Part shown: piece by piece, positions 8,159-17,306 of the stretch
How the letters are laid out: every line of letters begins with the position of its first letter
Numbering within the stretch: position 1 is the stretch's first letter
Assembly (NCBI RefSeq): GCF_000766865.1
Contig: NZ_JNFA01000028.1
Span: 62,001 to 126,000, forward strand
Length of the DNA: 64,000 bases
Direction of reading: 5' to 3'
From: Listeria booriae
Lineage (GTDB): Bacteria > Bacillota > Bacilli > Lactobacillales > Listeriaceae
Made by a program: the position numbers and the translations under genes
Notes under the pieces: model-generated
Database searches by the model: none
What the model saw: only the letters and a program-made list of their open reading frames with translations
Told to the model about the DNA's origin: nothing

Positions 8159-8722
8159 ATGCTAAAGTACAACATTCGTGGCGAAAACATTGAAGTAACG
8201 GAGCCAATTAGAGATTATGTTGAGAAGAAAATCGATAAATTAGAACGTTATTTCAGTGAGGCACCAGATGCCAATGTTCATGTAAATCTTAAAGTTTATT
8301 CTGATAAGAATGCAAAGGTTGAAGTGACCATTCCTCTCCCTAACTTAGTACTACGCGCTGAAGAGACTAGCGGGGATTTATATGCAAGCATTGATTTGAT
8401 TGTAGATAAGCTAGAAAGACAGATTCGTAAACACAAAACAAAAGTGAATCGTAAATTCCGTGATAAAGGTGCTGAGCAAGATTACTTTGCTTTTGCAGAT
8501 GCTAATAGTAATCCAGATGCAGAGGAATTTGAGAACGATAGTGATTTAGAAATCGTGCGTACGAAAGAATTTTCATTGAAACCAATGGATAGTGAGGAAG
8601 CTGTACTTCAAATGAATCTATTAGGACACAGTTTCTTTGTATATACAGATGCAGAATCTGATGGTACGAATATTGTGTATCGTCGTAAAGATGGCAAATA
8701 CGGTTTGATTGAAACAAATTAA
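8159..8722 (+). CDS. hpf: Long-form ribosome hibernation promoting factor
   Basis: 187 residues from the ATG at 8159, which is preceded by a perfect AAAGGAGG; the longer reading from 8132 would begin inside the leader. The N-terminal S30AE domain (about 1-105) begins MLKYNIRGENIEVTEPIRDYVEKK. The C-terminal S30AE-C domain (about 125-185) contains VVRTKEFSL-like and RRKDGKYGLIE sequence; it dimerises two 70S ribosomes into the inactive 100S form in stationary phase and stress. In Listeria this gene is known to be stress-induced (SigB and SigH have been implicated). It stands alone between comFC and secA and ends at a terminator. Confidence 0.94.
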   Translation: MLKYNIRGENIEVTEPIRDYVEKKIDKLERYFSEAPDANVHVNLKVYSDKNAKVEVTIPLPNLVLRAEETSGDLYASIDLIVDKLERQIRKHKTKVNRKFRDKGAEQDYFAFADANSNPDAEEFENDSDLEIVRTKEFSLKPMDSEEAVLQMNLLGHSFFVYTDAESDGTNIVYRRKDGKYGLIETN

Positions 8723-8737
8723 CTTAGAATTTCCTCT

Positions 8738-8775
8738 AAAGGCCGGGATCCAACAACAAGGGGATCTCGGCTTTT
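8738..8775 (+). terminator. Terminator after hpf
   Basis: A long GC-rich stem (8738-8751 with 8761-8775, two wobble pairs) ends in a T run. Confidence 0.8.
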
Positions 8776-9054
8776 GTTGTCAATAGGTAATTTGGATTTT
8801 TTACAAGTGAATGACCAAAAGGCTCGGAAACATATATTTTTTTAAGAGAGATTATAAGATTTTATTGGCTTTTCTGTAGTGTTGAAGGGAAATGCGTCGA
8901 AATGTTCACAGGAAAACAGGTTGTAAAACAAGGGTGAAAGATGGTAGAATTGTCTAGTGTGCCTGTATAGGGCAGTTGCGTCAGAAAATGGGAAGAGAGC
9001 GCGACGATTTTCAACTTCAGGGAAAGTATAGAAACAGTAGAGGAGAATAAGATC
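8776..9054. other. secA upstream region with candidate promoter
   Basis: The gap between hpf and secA is 332 bp including the terminator. A promoter candidate has TTGTAA at 8921-8926, an 18-bp spacer and an extended -10 (TG-G-TAGAAT) at 8942-8950, giving a leader near 100 nt. The leader holds no obvious arrest peptide; SecA in Firmicutes is not known to use SecM. Confidence 0.45.
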
Positions 9055-11568
9055 ATGGCAGGTTTATTGAAAAAGATATTTGAATCTGGTAAAAAAGACA
9101 TTAAATATCTAGAAAAGAAAGCAGATCAGATTGAAGCATTGGCTGATGAAACAGCGAAGCTTTCTGATGATGCGTTACGTGCAAAAACAGAAGAATTTAA
9201 GGAGCGTTTCCAAAACGGAGAAACATTGGATTCTCTTTTGGTAGAGGCTTTTGCAGTAGCGCGTGAAGGAGCTAAGCGTGCATTAGGCATGTTCCCGTTC
9301 CGCGTTCAATTAATGGGTGGTATCGTACTACACGAAGGTAACATCGCAGAAATGAGAACTGGGGAAGGTAAAACTTTAACAGCGACACTACCGGTTTATT
9401 TAAATGCGCTATCTGGTACTGGCGTCCATGTTGTTACAGTCAATGAGTACTTGTCGCAACGTGATGCTGAAGAGATGGGTATTCTATATAATTTCCTGGG
9501 CTTATCAGTTGGACTAAATCTAAATGCTCTTTCCAGTGAAGAGAAACGTGAAGCATATGCTGCTGACATTACGTATAGTACGAATAACGAATTAGGTTTC
9601 GACTATTTGCGTGATAACATGGTAGTTTACAAAGAACAAATGGTGCAACGTCCGCTTTCTTTTGCGGTTATTGATGAAGTCGATTCCATCTTGGTCGATG
9701 AAGCTAGAACACCATTGATTATTTCTGGGCAAGCTGAGAAATCCACGATTCTTTATGTTCGTGCGAATTCATTTGTGGAGACTTTGACTGTAGAGAAAGA
9801 TTATACAGTTGATATCAAGACGAAATCAGTAAATATGACCGAAGACGGTATGACAAAAGGTGAGAAATATTTCGACGTCGAGAACTTATTCGATTTAGAA
9901 AATGCGACATTGCTACACCATATTGCACAAGCGTTAAAAGCAAACTACACGATGCATCTGGATGTGGACTATGTTGTGCAAGATGACGAAGTGCTAATCG
10001 TTGACCAATTCACTGGTCGTATTATGAAAGGTCGCCGATTCAGCGAAGGCTTACACCAAGCCCTAGAAGCTAAAGAAGGCGTAACTATTCAAAACGAATC
10101 GCAAACAATGGCGACTATCACATTCCAGAACTATTTCCGTATGTACAAGAAATTATCTGGTATGACTGGTACTGCCAAAACCGAGGAAGAAGAATTCCGC
10201 GATATTTACAACATGCGCGTTATTGAAATTCCGACAAATAAACCAATCATTCGTGATGACCGCGCTGATTTAATCTATACTTCCATCGAAGCGAAGTTTA
10301 GTGCAGTAGCTGATGATATCGCAGAACGTCATGGCAATGGGCAACCTGTCCTTGTTGGTACTGTTGCGATTGAAACGTCCGAAGTTATCTCACATAAATT
10401 AAAACGCCGTGGTATTCCGCATAACGTCTTAAATGCGAAGCAGCACGAAAGAGAAGCCGAAATCATCCAATTTGCAGGTGAAAAAGGTGCCGTAACAATC
10501 GCGACCAACATGGCCGGTCGTGGTACGGATATCAAACTTGGCGAAGGTGCTATCGAAGCAGGCGGATTAGCCGTTATCGGTACAGAACGTCATGAATCAA
10601 GACGTATCGATAATCAGCTACGTGGTCGTGCCGGACGTCAAGGGGACCCTGGTGTTACACAATTCTATCTTTCTATGGAAGATGAGTTGATGAAACGCTT
10701 TGGTTCAGACAATATGAAATCAATGATGGAACGCTTTGGTATGGACGATGAAGCAATCCAAAGTAAGATGGTTAGTCGTGCTGTTGAATCTGCGCAAAAA
10801 CGTGTGGAAGGAAATAACTTTGATTCACGTAAACAAGTTTTGCAATACGATGATGTGTTGCGTCAACAACGTGAAGTTATTTATAAACAGCGTTACGAAG
10901 TTATCACAGCTGAGAACAACCTGCGTTCTGTTATCGATCCGATGATTCAAAACGTCGTGAACTACATTGTCCAATCCAATGCGCCGAGACAAGAAGACCG
11001 CGAAGAGTGGAACTTGCAAGGTATCATTGATTATGTAGAGGCGAACCTGTTGCCAGAAGATGCAATCAGTGTAGATGACATCAAAAACATGGAAACAAAA
11101 GAAATTCAAGACTTCATCCTGAAAGAAGTGGAAGAAGCTTATAACGAAAAAGAAACATTGCTTCCAGAAGAAGAATTTAACGAGTTCCAAAAAGTTGTCC
11201 TGCTTCGTGTTGTAGATACGAAATGGGTAGATCATATCGATGCAATGGATCATTTGCGTGACGGTATTCATTTACGTGCTTACGGTCAAATTGATCCGCT
11301 TCGTGAGTACCAATCAGAAGGCTTTGAAATGTTTGAAGCAATGATTAGTTCTATCGATGAAGATGTTGCGCGTTACATCATGAAATCCGAAATTCGTCAA
11401 AACCTTGAACGGGAACAAGTTGCAAAAGGTGATGCCATCGATCCAAATGAAGGCAAACCGGTTGCTAAGAAACAGCCTGTTCTTAAAGATCAGCATATCG
11501 GACGTAATGATCCTTGCCCATGTGGTAGCGGCGAGAAGTACAAGAACTGCCACGGCAAAGAAAAATAG
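9055..11568 (+). CDS. secA: SecA, preprotein translocase ATPase
   Basis: The 837-residue motor that pushes unfolded preproteins through SecYEG. The nucleotide-binding fold has MRTGEGKT (Walker A) near residue 101 and [17 protein letters not shown] near 206, the preprotein cross-linking domain follows, then [13 protein letters not shown] and [11 protein letters not shown] in the second helicase domain. The C-terminal zinc site reads [17 protein letters not shown] and is the SecB/ribosome contact in other species. This is the housekeeping SecA1 rather than the shorter accessory SecA2 of Listeria, judged by the full-length zinc tail and by position next to prfB. Confidence 0.97.
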   Translation: MAGLLKKIFESGKKDIKYLEKKADQIEALADETAKLSDDALRAKTEEFKERFQNGETLDSLLVEAFAVAREGAKRALGMFPFRVQLMGGIVLHEGNIAEMRTGEGKTLTATLPVYLNALSGTGVHVVTVNEYLSQRDAEEMGILYNFLGLSVGLNLNALSSEEKREAYAADITYSTNNELGFDYLRDNMVVYKEQMVQRPLSFAVIDEVDSILVDEARTPLIISGQAEKSTILYVRANSFVETLTVEKDYTVDIKTKSVNMTEDGMTKGEKYFDVENLFDLENATLLHHIAQALKANYTMHLDVDYVVQDDEVLIVDQFTGRIMKGRRFSEGLHQALEAKEGVTIQNESQTMATITFQNYFRMYKKLSGMTGTAKTEEEEFRDIYNMRVIEIPTNKPIIRDDRADLIYTSIEAKFSAVADDIAERHGNGQPVLVGTVAIETSEVISHKLKRRGIPHNVLNAKQHEREAEIIQFAGEKGAVTIATNMAGRGTDIKLGEGAIEAGGLAVIGTERHESRRIDNQLRGRAGRQGDPGVTQFYLSMEDELMKRFGSDNMKSMMERFGMDDEAIQSKMVSRAVESAQKRVEGNNFDSRKQVLQYDDVLRQQREVIYKQRYEVITAENNLRSVIDPMIQNVVNYIVQSNAPRQEDREEWNLQGIIDYVEANLLPEDAISVDDIKNMETKEIQDFILKEVEEAYNEKETLLPEEEFNEFQKVVLLRVVDTKWVDHIDAMDHLRDGIHLRAYGQIDPLREYQSEGFEMFEAMISSIDEDVARYIMKSEIRQNLEREQVAKGDAIDPNEGKPVAKKQPVLKDQHIGRNDPCPCGSGEKYKNCHGKEK

Positions 11569-11573
11569 AATCC

Positions 11574-11602
11574 AAAACCAGGGACGATCGCTCTCTGGTT
11601 TT
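11574..11602 (+). terminator. Terminator after secA
   Basis: An 8-bp stem (AAAACCAG, 11574-11581, with CTGGTTTT, 11595-11602) ending in T residues. Confidence 0.75.
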
Positions 11603-11702
11603 TCTATGTGAATTTTTCCCGTCGCAGTTTGTTCGCAAGTATGCTATATTAATAAAGGCGCTATTACCGTGTCTTTGAAAAACTAAAAAGAGGTGTTGGA
11701 AA

Positions 11703-12804
11703 ATGGAATTAGCTGAAATTCGTAATGAATTAGAAAAAACAACGCAACAAATTAAAGACTTTAGGGGGTCTCTTTGACTTAGACAGTATCGAGGTTCGAA
11801 TTGCTGAGTTAGAGGATCAAATGCTAGACCCAGATTTTTGGAATGACCAACAAGCCGCGCAAAAAGTAATCAACGAAGCAAATGGCTACAAAGAAACGTA
11901 TAACGCGTTCCATGAGTTGGAAGAAGAACAAGAAAATCTTGAATTGAGTTTGGAACTTTTGCGTGAAGAAGCAGACGAGGAGTTACAAGCAGAATTAGAG
12001 ACTGATTTGACAAATTTTGTGGCTAAATTAACGGATTTCGAATTGAAATTGATGTTAAGCGGCCCTTACGATAAAAATAATGCCATTCTTGAACTCCATC
12101 CAGGAGCAGGCGGCACGGAGTCACAAGATTGGGGTTCCATGCTTTTGCGGATGTATCAGCGTTGGGCGGATAAGAAGGATTTCAAAGTGGAGATGTTGGA
12201 TTATCAAGCAGGAGACGAGGCTGGTATTAAGAGCGTAACATTGCTCATTAAAGGGCATAATGCTTACGGTTACCTCAAAGCAGAGAAAGGTGTGCACAGA
12301 CTTGTCCGGATTTCACCATTCGATTCCTCGGGCCGTCGCCACACATCTTTCGTTTCATGCGATGTAATGCCAGAAATGGATGACGATATCGAAATCGAAG
12401 TACGTCCAGAAGACTTGAAAATCGACACATACCGCGCAACTGGTGCTGGTGGCCAGCATATTAACACGACCGATTCGGCGGTTCGGATGACGCATATCCC
12501 ATCAGGAATCGTTGTTACATGCCAGTCCGAACGCTCACAGCTAAAAAACCGTGACCAAGCAATGCGGATGTTAAAAGCTAAACTATACCAAAAAGAACAA
12601 GAAGAAAAGGAAAAAGAACTCGCAGAACTTCGCGGTGAGCAAAAAGAAATCGGTTGGGGAAGCCAAATTCGTTCGTACGTTTTCCATCCCTATTCGATGG
12701 TTAAAGATCATCGCACAAACGTAGAAACAGGAAATACACAAGCCGTGATGGATGGCGATATTGATGAGTTTATCAATGGCTATCTACGTTCACGGATTGA
12801 TTAA
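11703..12804 (+). CDS. prfB: Peptide chain release factor 2, with programmed +1 frameshift
   Basis: RF2 reads UAA and UGA stops. The gene starts at ATG 11703 (AAAGAGGTG upstream). After 24 codons it meets an in-frame TGA at 11775-11777 inside the classic shift site: an internal Shine-Dalgarno-like AGGGGG (11763-11768), then CTT-TGA-C. A +1 shift continues in the frame that ends at 12804, giving about 366 residues. Low RF2 slows termination at this TGA and promotes the shift, so RF2 regulates itself. The body shows SPF (UGA recognition, RISPFDSSG) and GGQ ([11 protein letters not shown], peptide release). An open reading frame caller would place the start too late, at 11821. Confidence 0.96.
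11763..11778 (+). promoter_or_regulatory. prfB: prfB +1 frameshift signal
   Basis: AGGGGG followed by TCT CTT TGA C. The purine run is three bases before the CTT slip codon and the stop is UGA followed by C, the weakest stop context. All parts match the known RF2 recoding element. Confidence 0.95.
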
Positions 12805-12814
12805 GGGTGACAAC

Positions 12815-13684
12815 ATGACAGAAATCAAACCAATCAAGCGTCGCAAAATTCATCCGAAATTAGCAAAAGTGATGGAATATGTATACGTGATTATCGGGGC
12901 GTTCATTATTGCAGTAGCGTTTAACGTCCTACTTTTACCAAATCATGTAGCCTCTGGTGGCGTCAGCGGTATTAGTACGATTATTAACTACTTGACCGGC
13001 TGGAATCCTGCCTACATTCAATGGGCCTTTAATATCCCGCTGTTTTTTGCCGGTGTGCTTTTCTTAGGCTACCAATTTGGCATAAAAACCTTTGTCGGAA
13101 CGATGATTATGCCATTCTTCGTTTATATAACGGCGGACTGGACGGTCTGGACCAATCAACCATTAGTTGCAGCGCTATTCGGTGGTGTGCTCGTTGGAAT
13201 GGGACTGGGAATTGTGTTCCGAGGTAAGGCTTCAACGGGTGGGACAGACGTCATCGCTCAAATTTTACACAAGTTCACGCATTTATCGCTTGGCATTTGC
13301 GTGGCACTTATTGATGGCTTTGTGGTTATCGCGGCCATGTTCGTTTTTGACATCGAGTCGGGTCTGTACGCACTAATCGGCCTTTTCGCAACAAGCAAAA
13401 CAATCGATCTAGTTCAAGTTGGCCTAAACCAATCGAAGACAGCATTGATTATTTCCGAAAAACAAGATGAAATTCGCCAAGCCATCCTTTTCAAAATTGA
13501 CCGTGGTATTACAAGACTTTCGGCAAAAGGTGGCTATACAGATGACGAAAGACAAATTTTGTTATGCGTTATCGCCCAATCCGAATTTTCCAGATTGAAA
13601 GAAGTCATTAAAGAAATCGATCCAAACGCGTTCGTAGTCGTCATGAGTGCGAGCGAAGTAATGGGTGAAGGTTTTAATATATAA
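12815..13684 (+). CDS. YitT family membrane protein
   Basis: 289 residues from ATG 12815, with AAGGGTGA just upstream; upstream in-frame codons back to 12752 lie inside prfB and are not used. Five or six membrane segments form the YitT/DUF161 domain (first VYVIIGAFIIAVAFNVLL; conserved LLPNHVASGGVSGIS and GKASTGGTDVIAQ). The last 80 residues form the soluble DUF2179 domain (GITRLSAKGGYTDDERQILL). The family is widespread in Firmicutes and its substrate is not established. It starts 10 nt after prfB and probably shares its transcript. Confidence 0.88.
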   Translation: MTEIKPIKRRKIHPKLAKVMEYVYVIIGAFIIAVAFNVLLLPNHVASGGVSGISTIINYLTGWNPAYIQWAFNIPLFFAGVLFLGYQFGIKTFVGTMIMPFFVYITADWTVWTNQPLVAALFGGVLVGMGLGIVFRGKASTGGTDVIAQILHKFTHLSLGICVALIDGFVVIAAMFVFDIESGLYALIGLFATSKTIDLVQVGLNQSKTALIISEKQDEIRQAILFKIDRGITRLSAKGGYTDDERQILLCVIAQSEFSRLKEVIKEIDPNAFVVVMSASEVMGEGFNI

Positions 13685-13687
13685 CAG

Positions 13688-13725
13688 AAAAACAGTATGA
13701 GCGGCTTAAGTTCATGCTGTTTTTT
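13688..13725 (+). terminator. Terminator after the YitT gene
   Basis: A 13-bp stem (13688-13700 with 13711-13725) with a strong T run. Confidence 0.8.
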
Positions 13726-14232
13726 TACGATTTAAAAAGTAGAGCTCTATACATTTTGTATAACAGTTATGTAACAAGAAGTTAAATCCTAGTAAATAGT
13801 TCGGTATTTATGTGACAAAAGCGGTCTATTCCAATTGATTTCACTGTAACTATTTTTAATCTCCCTGTAATGTTATTTCCTTGTAAAACACGGTACAATA
13901 AGAGAGTAATAAAAACAGTGCGTATTTTTAGAGGCGCGTTTTTTTATGGGATTTTTTTAAAAGTAAAAATAGACGACGATGAAGTATCATTTGAAAATGT
14001 AAATAAGTATGTTGCGAATAAAATAAAACTTGTCATTGGTTGAAATATAACTGTAACGCAAATAACCTAAACCTGAAAGATTGAGATGTTATAATTGGGT
14101 CATGTGTTGTGACTTCAAGTGCTTCAATAAAGAAATGGTGGATTGTGCGACAGCTGTTGCTCACTTCTAAAGGTTATCTTACATGTTATATCATTCGAAC
14201 TTGATTTAAGAAAGGCATAGTTAGGTGATAAA
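13726..14232. other. Long intergenic region upstream of ftsE
   Basis: About 500 bp without an established gene. A TACAAT hexamer lies at 13894-13899 and an extended -10 (TG-T-TATAAT) at 14087-14095; the second is a likely ftsE promoter with a leader near 130 nt. The frame 13918-14043 is open from a GTG and reads like coding sequence near its end (see findings). The rest is AT-rich and shows nothing recognisable. Confidence 0.45.
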
Positions 14233-14919
14233 ATGATAGTAATGGAAGATGTCTACAAGAAATATCCGAATGGCATAACTGCTGCCAATGGATTAAATAT
14301 TCGTATTGAGCAAGGTGAATTCGTTTATGTTGTAGGTCCTAGTGGTGCTGGTAAATCAACTTTTATTAAGATGATTTATAGAGAAGAACGAGCGACGAAG
14401 GGCACGATCAACGTTGATAAATTTGATCTTCTCCATATGAAGAACAAAGAAGTACCATTCTTAAGAAGGCATGTCGGGGTTGTCTTTCAAGATTTTAAGT
14501 TACTACCGAGCAAGACCGTGTATGAGAACATTGCGTACGCGATGGAGGTAGTAGAAGAAGATCCGAAAGTCATTAAAGACCGCGTCATGGAAGTACTAGA
14601 CTTAGTAAACTTGAAACACAAAGTAAGAATGTTACCAGACGAGTTGTCTGGCGGGGAGCAACAAAGGATTTCGATTGCTCGCTCGATAGCAAACATGCCT
14701 AAGGTTTTGATTGCAGATGAACCAACTGGAAACCTCGACCCTGATACTTCGTGGGAAATCATGAACATCCTTGAGGAAATAAGTAATCGCGGAACGACAA
14801 TCGTTATGGCGACGCACAATAAAGAGATTGTTAATACTCTCAAACATCGTGTAATCGCTATTGAAAACGGAAGAATCGTTCGTGACGAACAGCAAGGAGA
14901 TTATGGCTATGAAATTTAG
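14233..14919 (+). CDS. ftsE: FtsE, cell-division ABC transporter ATPase
   Basis: 228 residues, a complete ABC ATPase: Walker A GPSGAGKST near residue 36, Q-loop VFQDFKLL, signature LSGGEQQR near 139, Walker B VLIADEPTG and the switch histidine in MATHNKEI. With FtsX it forms a mechanotransmission complex that, in Bacillus and relatives, activates secreted peptidoglycan hydrolases instead of moving a substrate. It overlaps ftsX by 11 nt. The two coiled-coil hydrolases immediately downstream are natural candidates for its targets. Confidence 0.95.
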   Translation: MIVMEDVYKKYPNGITAANGLNIRIEQGEFVYVVGPSGAGKSTFIKMIYREERATKGTINVDKFDLLHMKNKEVPFLRRHVGVVFQDFKLLPSKTVYENIAYAMEVVEEDPKVIKDRVMEVLDLVNLKHKVRMLPDELSGGEQQRISIARSIANMPKVLIADEPTGNLDPDTSWEIMNILEEISNRGTTIVMATHNKEIVNTLKHRVIAIENGRIVRDEQQGDYGYEI

Positions 14920-15796
14920 AACAGTAGGTAGACATTTTCGAGAGAGTTTTAAAAGCCTCTATCGTAATGGTTGGATGACATTTGCAGCAGCTAGTGCTGT
15001 GACTGTAACATTGATTTTGGTCAGCGTGTTCTTCGCAATTATGATGAACATGAACAAGCTGGCAGATGACGTTGAGAATGACGTTGAAATTAATGTGCAT
15101 ATTCAGTTGACAGCGACGAAAGCACAACAGGATGAGCTACAGAACAACATTGAGCAATTAAATGGTGTCGACAGCGTTACATTCTCTTCCAAAGATGAGC
15201 AAATGGAGAAATTAGTCTCTACATATGGTAAAGATTTCGAGCTTTTCAAGCAAGATAATCCACTTTACGATGTGTTCATTGTTCAAGCGAAGGAGCCGAG
15301 TGACACGGCAAAAGTTGCGAGCCAGATTGAGAAAATGAAATATGTCGCAAAAGTGAACTACGGTGAAAAAACTGTAGATAAATTGTTTGATGTCTTGAAA
15401 TGGGGAAGATATGCTGGTATTATATTAAGTGCTGGTCTTTTACTGACTGCGATGTTCTTAATCTCAAATACGATAAAAATAGCGATTTATTCGCGTAGAA
15501 CTGAAATCGAGATTATGAAACTTGTAGGAGCGACAAACTGGTTTATCCGGTGGCCGTTCGTGTTAGAAGGAGCATGGCTTGGTCTGTTAGGATCAATCGT
15601 ACCAGTAATACTAACATTTGTTGGTTACATTAACACTTACAATTTAATAAACCCAAGACTTGGTGAAGGAACGAATCTTTCCTTGCTAACACCGACACCG
15701 TTCATGTATGAGATTGCCGGCTTAATCATCGCAATCGGCGTATTAATCGGTATTTGGGGAAGTGCAATATCCATCCGTAGATTCTTAAAAGTATAA
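14909..15796 (+). CDS. ftsX: FtsX, cell-division membrane protein
   Basis: 295 residues from ATG 14909 (MKFRTVGRHFRESFKSL), the start conserved in Bacillus FtsX and nine bases after AAGGAG; an ATG at 14903 is too close to that site. The topology is typical: one membrane segment at about 22-46, a large extracellular loop that contacts the hydrolase partner, then three more segments in the C-terminal FtsX/MacB core (about 170-295), including SRRTEIEIMKLVGATNWFIRWPF-type sequence. It belongs to the ftsEX operon. Confidence 0.95.
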   Translation: MKFRTVGRHFRESFKSLYRNGWMTFAAASAVTVTLILVSVFFAIMMNMNKLADDVENDVEINVHIQLTATKAQQDELQNNIEQLNGVDSVTFSSKDEQMEKLVSTYGKDFELFKQDNPLYDVFIVQAKEPSDTAKVASQIEKMKYVAKVNYGEKTVDKLFDVLKWGRYAGIILSAGLLLTAMFLISNTIKIAIYSRRTEIEIMKLVGATNWFIRWPFVLEGAWLGLLGSIVPVILTFVGYINTYNLINPRLGEGTNLSLLTPTPFMYEIAGLIIAIGVLIGIWGSAISIRRFLKV

Positions 15797-15893
15797 AAAC
15801 TAAATGTGTATCAGAGAAACGAACACATTTTAAAAAATAATAAAAAAATTAAACGAAAGAAAAGCCTAGGGAGCTTTTTAGGAGGTAAAATCT

Positions 15894-17189
15894 TTGAAGA
15901 AAAATACACTAATCGCTGCATCAATGGCAGCTGTAATCAGTTTATCACCAGTTTTTACAACGAATGCATTTGCAGACGTGAACACGGACATCCAACAGAA
16001 AGATGCTAAGTTGAACGATCTTAAATCTAAGAAAGCTGATTTACAAGCAGACCTTTCATCTTTAGTGGGTAAATTAGAATCTGCTCAAGCGAAATCAAAA
16101 GAGCTACAAGCTAGCTTTAACAAATCTGCTGAGCAATTAAAGAAATTGAATGCTGACATCGCATCAATTAACAAACGTATTAAAGAACGTGAAGCAGTAT
16201 TGAAAGAGCGCGCTCGTTCAATGCAAGTGAACTCTAATTCAAATGTGTACCTTGACGTAGTTCTTGGCGCAAATAACTTCAGCGATTTAGTTGACCGTGT
16301 ATCTGCAGTTAACACAATCGTTGACTCTGATAAAGCAATCCTTGACGAGCAACAAAAAGACGAAGATGCTCTAAAAGAAAAATCAGCAGCAGTGAAGAAA
16401 GAACAAGAGAAACAACAAAAAGCAATCGCAAGCTACGAACAACAACAAAATAAAATCGAAGCTCAAAAAGCTGAAAAAGAAGCTGTAGTAGCACAATTAG
16501 CAGCACAACAAGCAACAACGGAGAAAGAAAAATCTTCTTTAGTTGCACAACGTGATAGAGAAGCAGCAGCGGCGGCAGCTCGTGCAGCAGCAGCAAAAGA
16601 AGCGACTACTGTTCAACCAGCAGCGGCTACACAAACTGCTTCATCATCAACATCTTCTGATGACAATAACAGCTCATCAAGCTCTGATAACTCAAGCAGC
16701 TCTAACTCGAGCTCAAACAGCACTAGCTCAAGCAGCTCTTCATCATCTTCATCTAAGAGCTCATCATCTTCAAAATCAACAAGCAATAACTCAAGCAGCA
16801 GCAACCTACCAGCACCAACTGGTTCAGGATATGATGCAATGATTTCAACTGCATACGCACAATTAGGTAAGCCATATTCACTAGGAGCAACTGGACCAGG
16901 TTCATTTGACTGCTCTGGATTCACTTCTTACGCTTTCCGTTCAGCAGGAATTTCATTGCCAAGAACATCAGGTGCACAATATGCTGCATCTACAAAAATC
17001 AGCTCAAGCCAAGCAAAACCAGGTGACTTAGTATTCTTCAGCTATGGTAGTGGAATCGCTCACGTTGGTATCTACATCGGCGGCGGCAAAATGATTAACG
17101 CGCAAAACAATGGCGTTAGTATCGATAGCCTATCAAGTAGCTTCTGGGCACAATCTCTAGTAGGTTTTGGCCGTGTAGCTAACTTCTAA
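15894..17189 (+). CDS. spl: P45-type NlpC/P60 peptidoglycan hydrolase with coiled-coil N-terminus
   Basis: 431 residues from TTG 15894, seven bases after GGAGGT. A signal peptide ends at TNAFA (about residue 27). Residues 30-240 form a long coiled coil rich in Gln, Lys and Glu. A Ser/Asn linker spans about 245-305. The C-terminal NlpC/P60 domain (about 310-431) has the catalytic cysteine in [11 protein letters not shown] and the histidine in [11 protein letters not shown]. Such enzymes cut the D-gamma-Glu to mDAP bond of stem peptides. It matches Listeria Spl/P45 and the architecture of B. subtilis CwlO, a known FtsEX-dependent enzyme. Its placement directly after ftsEX supports that link. 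Confidence 0.93.
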   Translation: MKKNTLIAASMAAVISLSPVFTTNAFADVNTDIQQKDAKLNDLKSKKADLQADLSSLVGKLESAQAKSKELQASFNKSAEQLKKLNADIASINKRIKEREAVLKERARSMQVNSNSNVYLDVVLGANNFSDLVDRVSAVNTIVDSDKAILDEQQKDEDALKEKSAAVKKEQEKQQKAIASYEQQQNKIEAQKAEKEAVVAQLAAQQATTEKEKSSLVAQRDREAAAAAARAAAAKEATTVQPAAATQTASSSTSSDDNNSSSSSDNSSSSNSSSNSTSSSSSSSSSSKSSSSSKSTSNNSSSSNLPAPTGSGYDAMISTAYAQLGKPYSLGATGPGSFDCSGFTSYAFRSAGISLPRTSGAQYAASTKISSSQAKPGDLVFFSYGSGIAHVGIYIGGGKMINAQNNGVSIDSLSSSFWAQSLVGFGRVANF

Positions 17190-17208
17190 TAAGATTTTTT
17201 GAAAAAAG

Positions 17209-17250
17209 AAAAGTACCTTTGCGCGACATGTTGCCGGAGGTACTTTTTTA
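17209..17250 (+). terminator. Terminator after spl
   Basis: A perfect 10-bp stem (17209-17218 with 17238-17247) and T run. Confidence 0.85.
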
Positions 17251-17306
17251 TAACTATCAAGCTGGTAAAATTAGTATTATTTAAGTGAATTAGGAGGAAA
17301 CTGTGA

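Noticed and set aside
10825-11271. 148-codon minus-strand frame inside secA
   Set aside because: It is a shadow of the strongly supported secA frame, without a ribosome binding site or recognisable domain.
16638-16806. Ser/Asn-rich low-complexity stretch in spl considered as a phase-variable repeat
   Set aside because: The codons vary and no exact short tandem unit is present; it is an ordinary linker between coiled coil and catalytic domain.
16309-16924. Long open frames on both strands across the spl linker
   Set aside because: They arise from the biased CAA/AGC/TCA codons of the linker and coiled coil; they lack ribosome binding sites and known domains.
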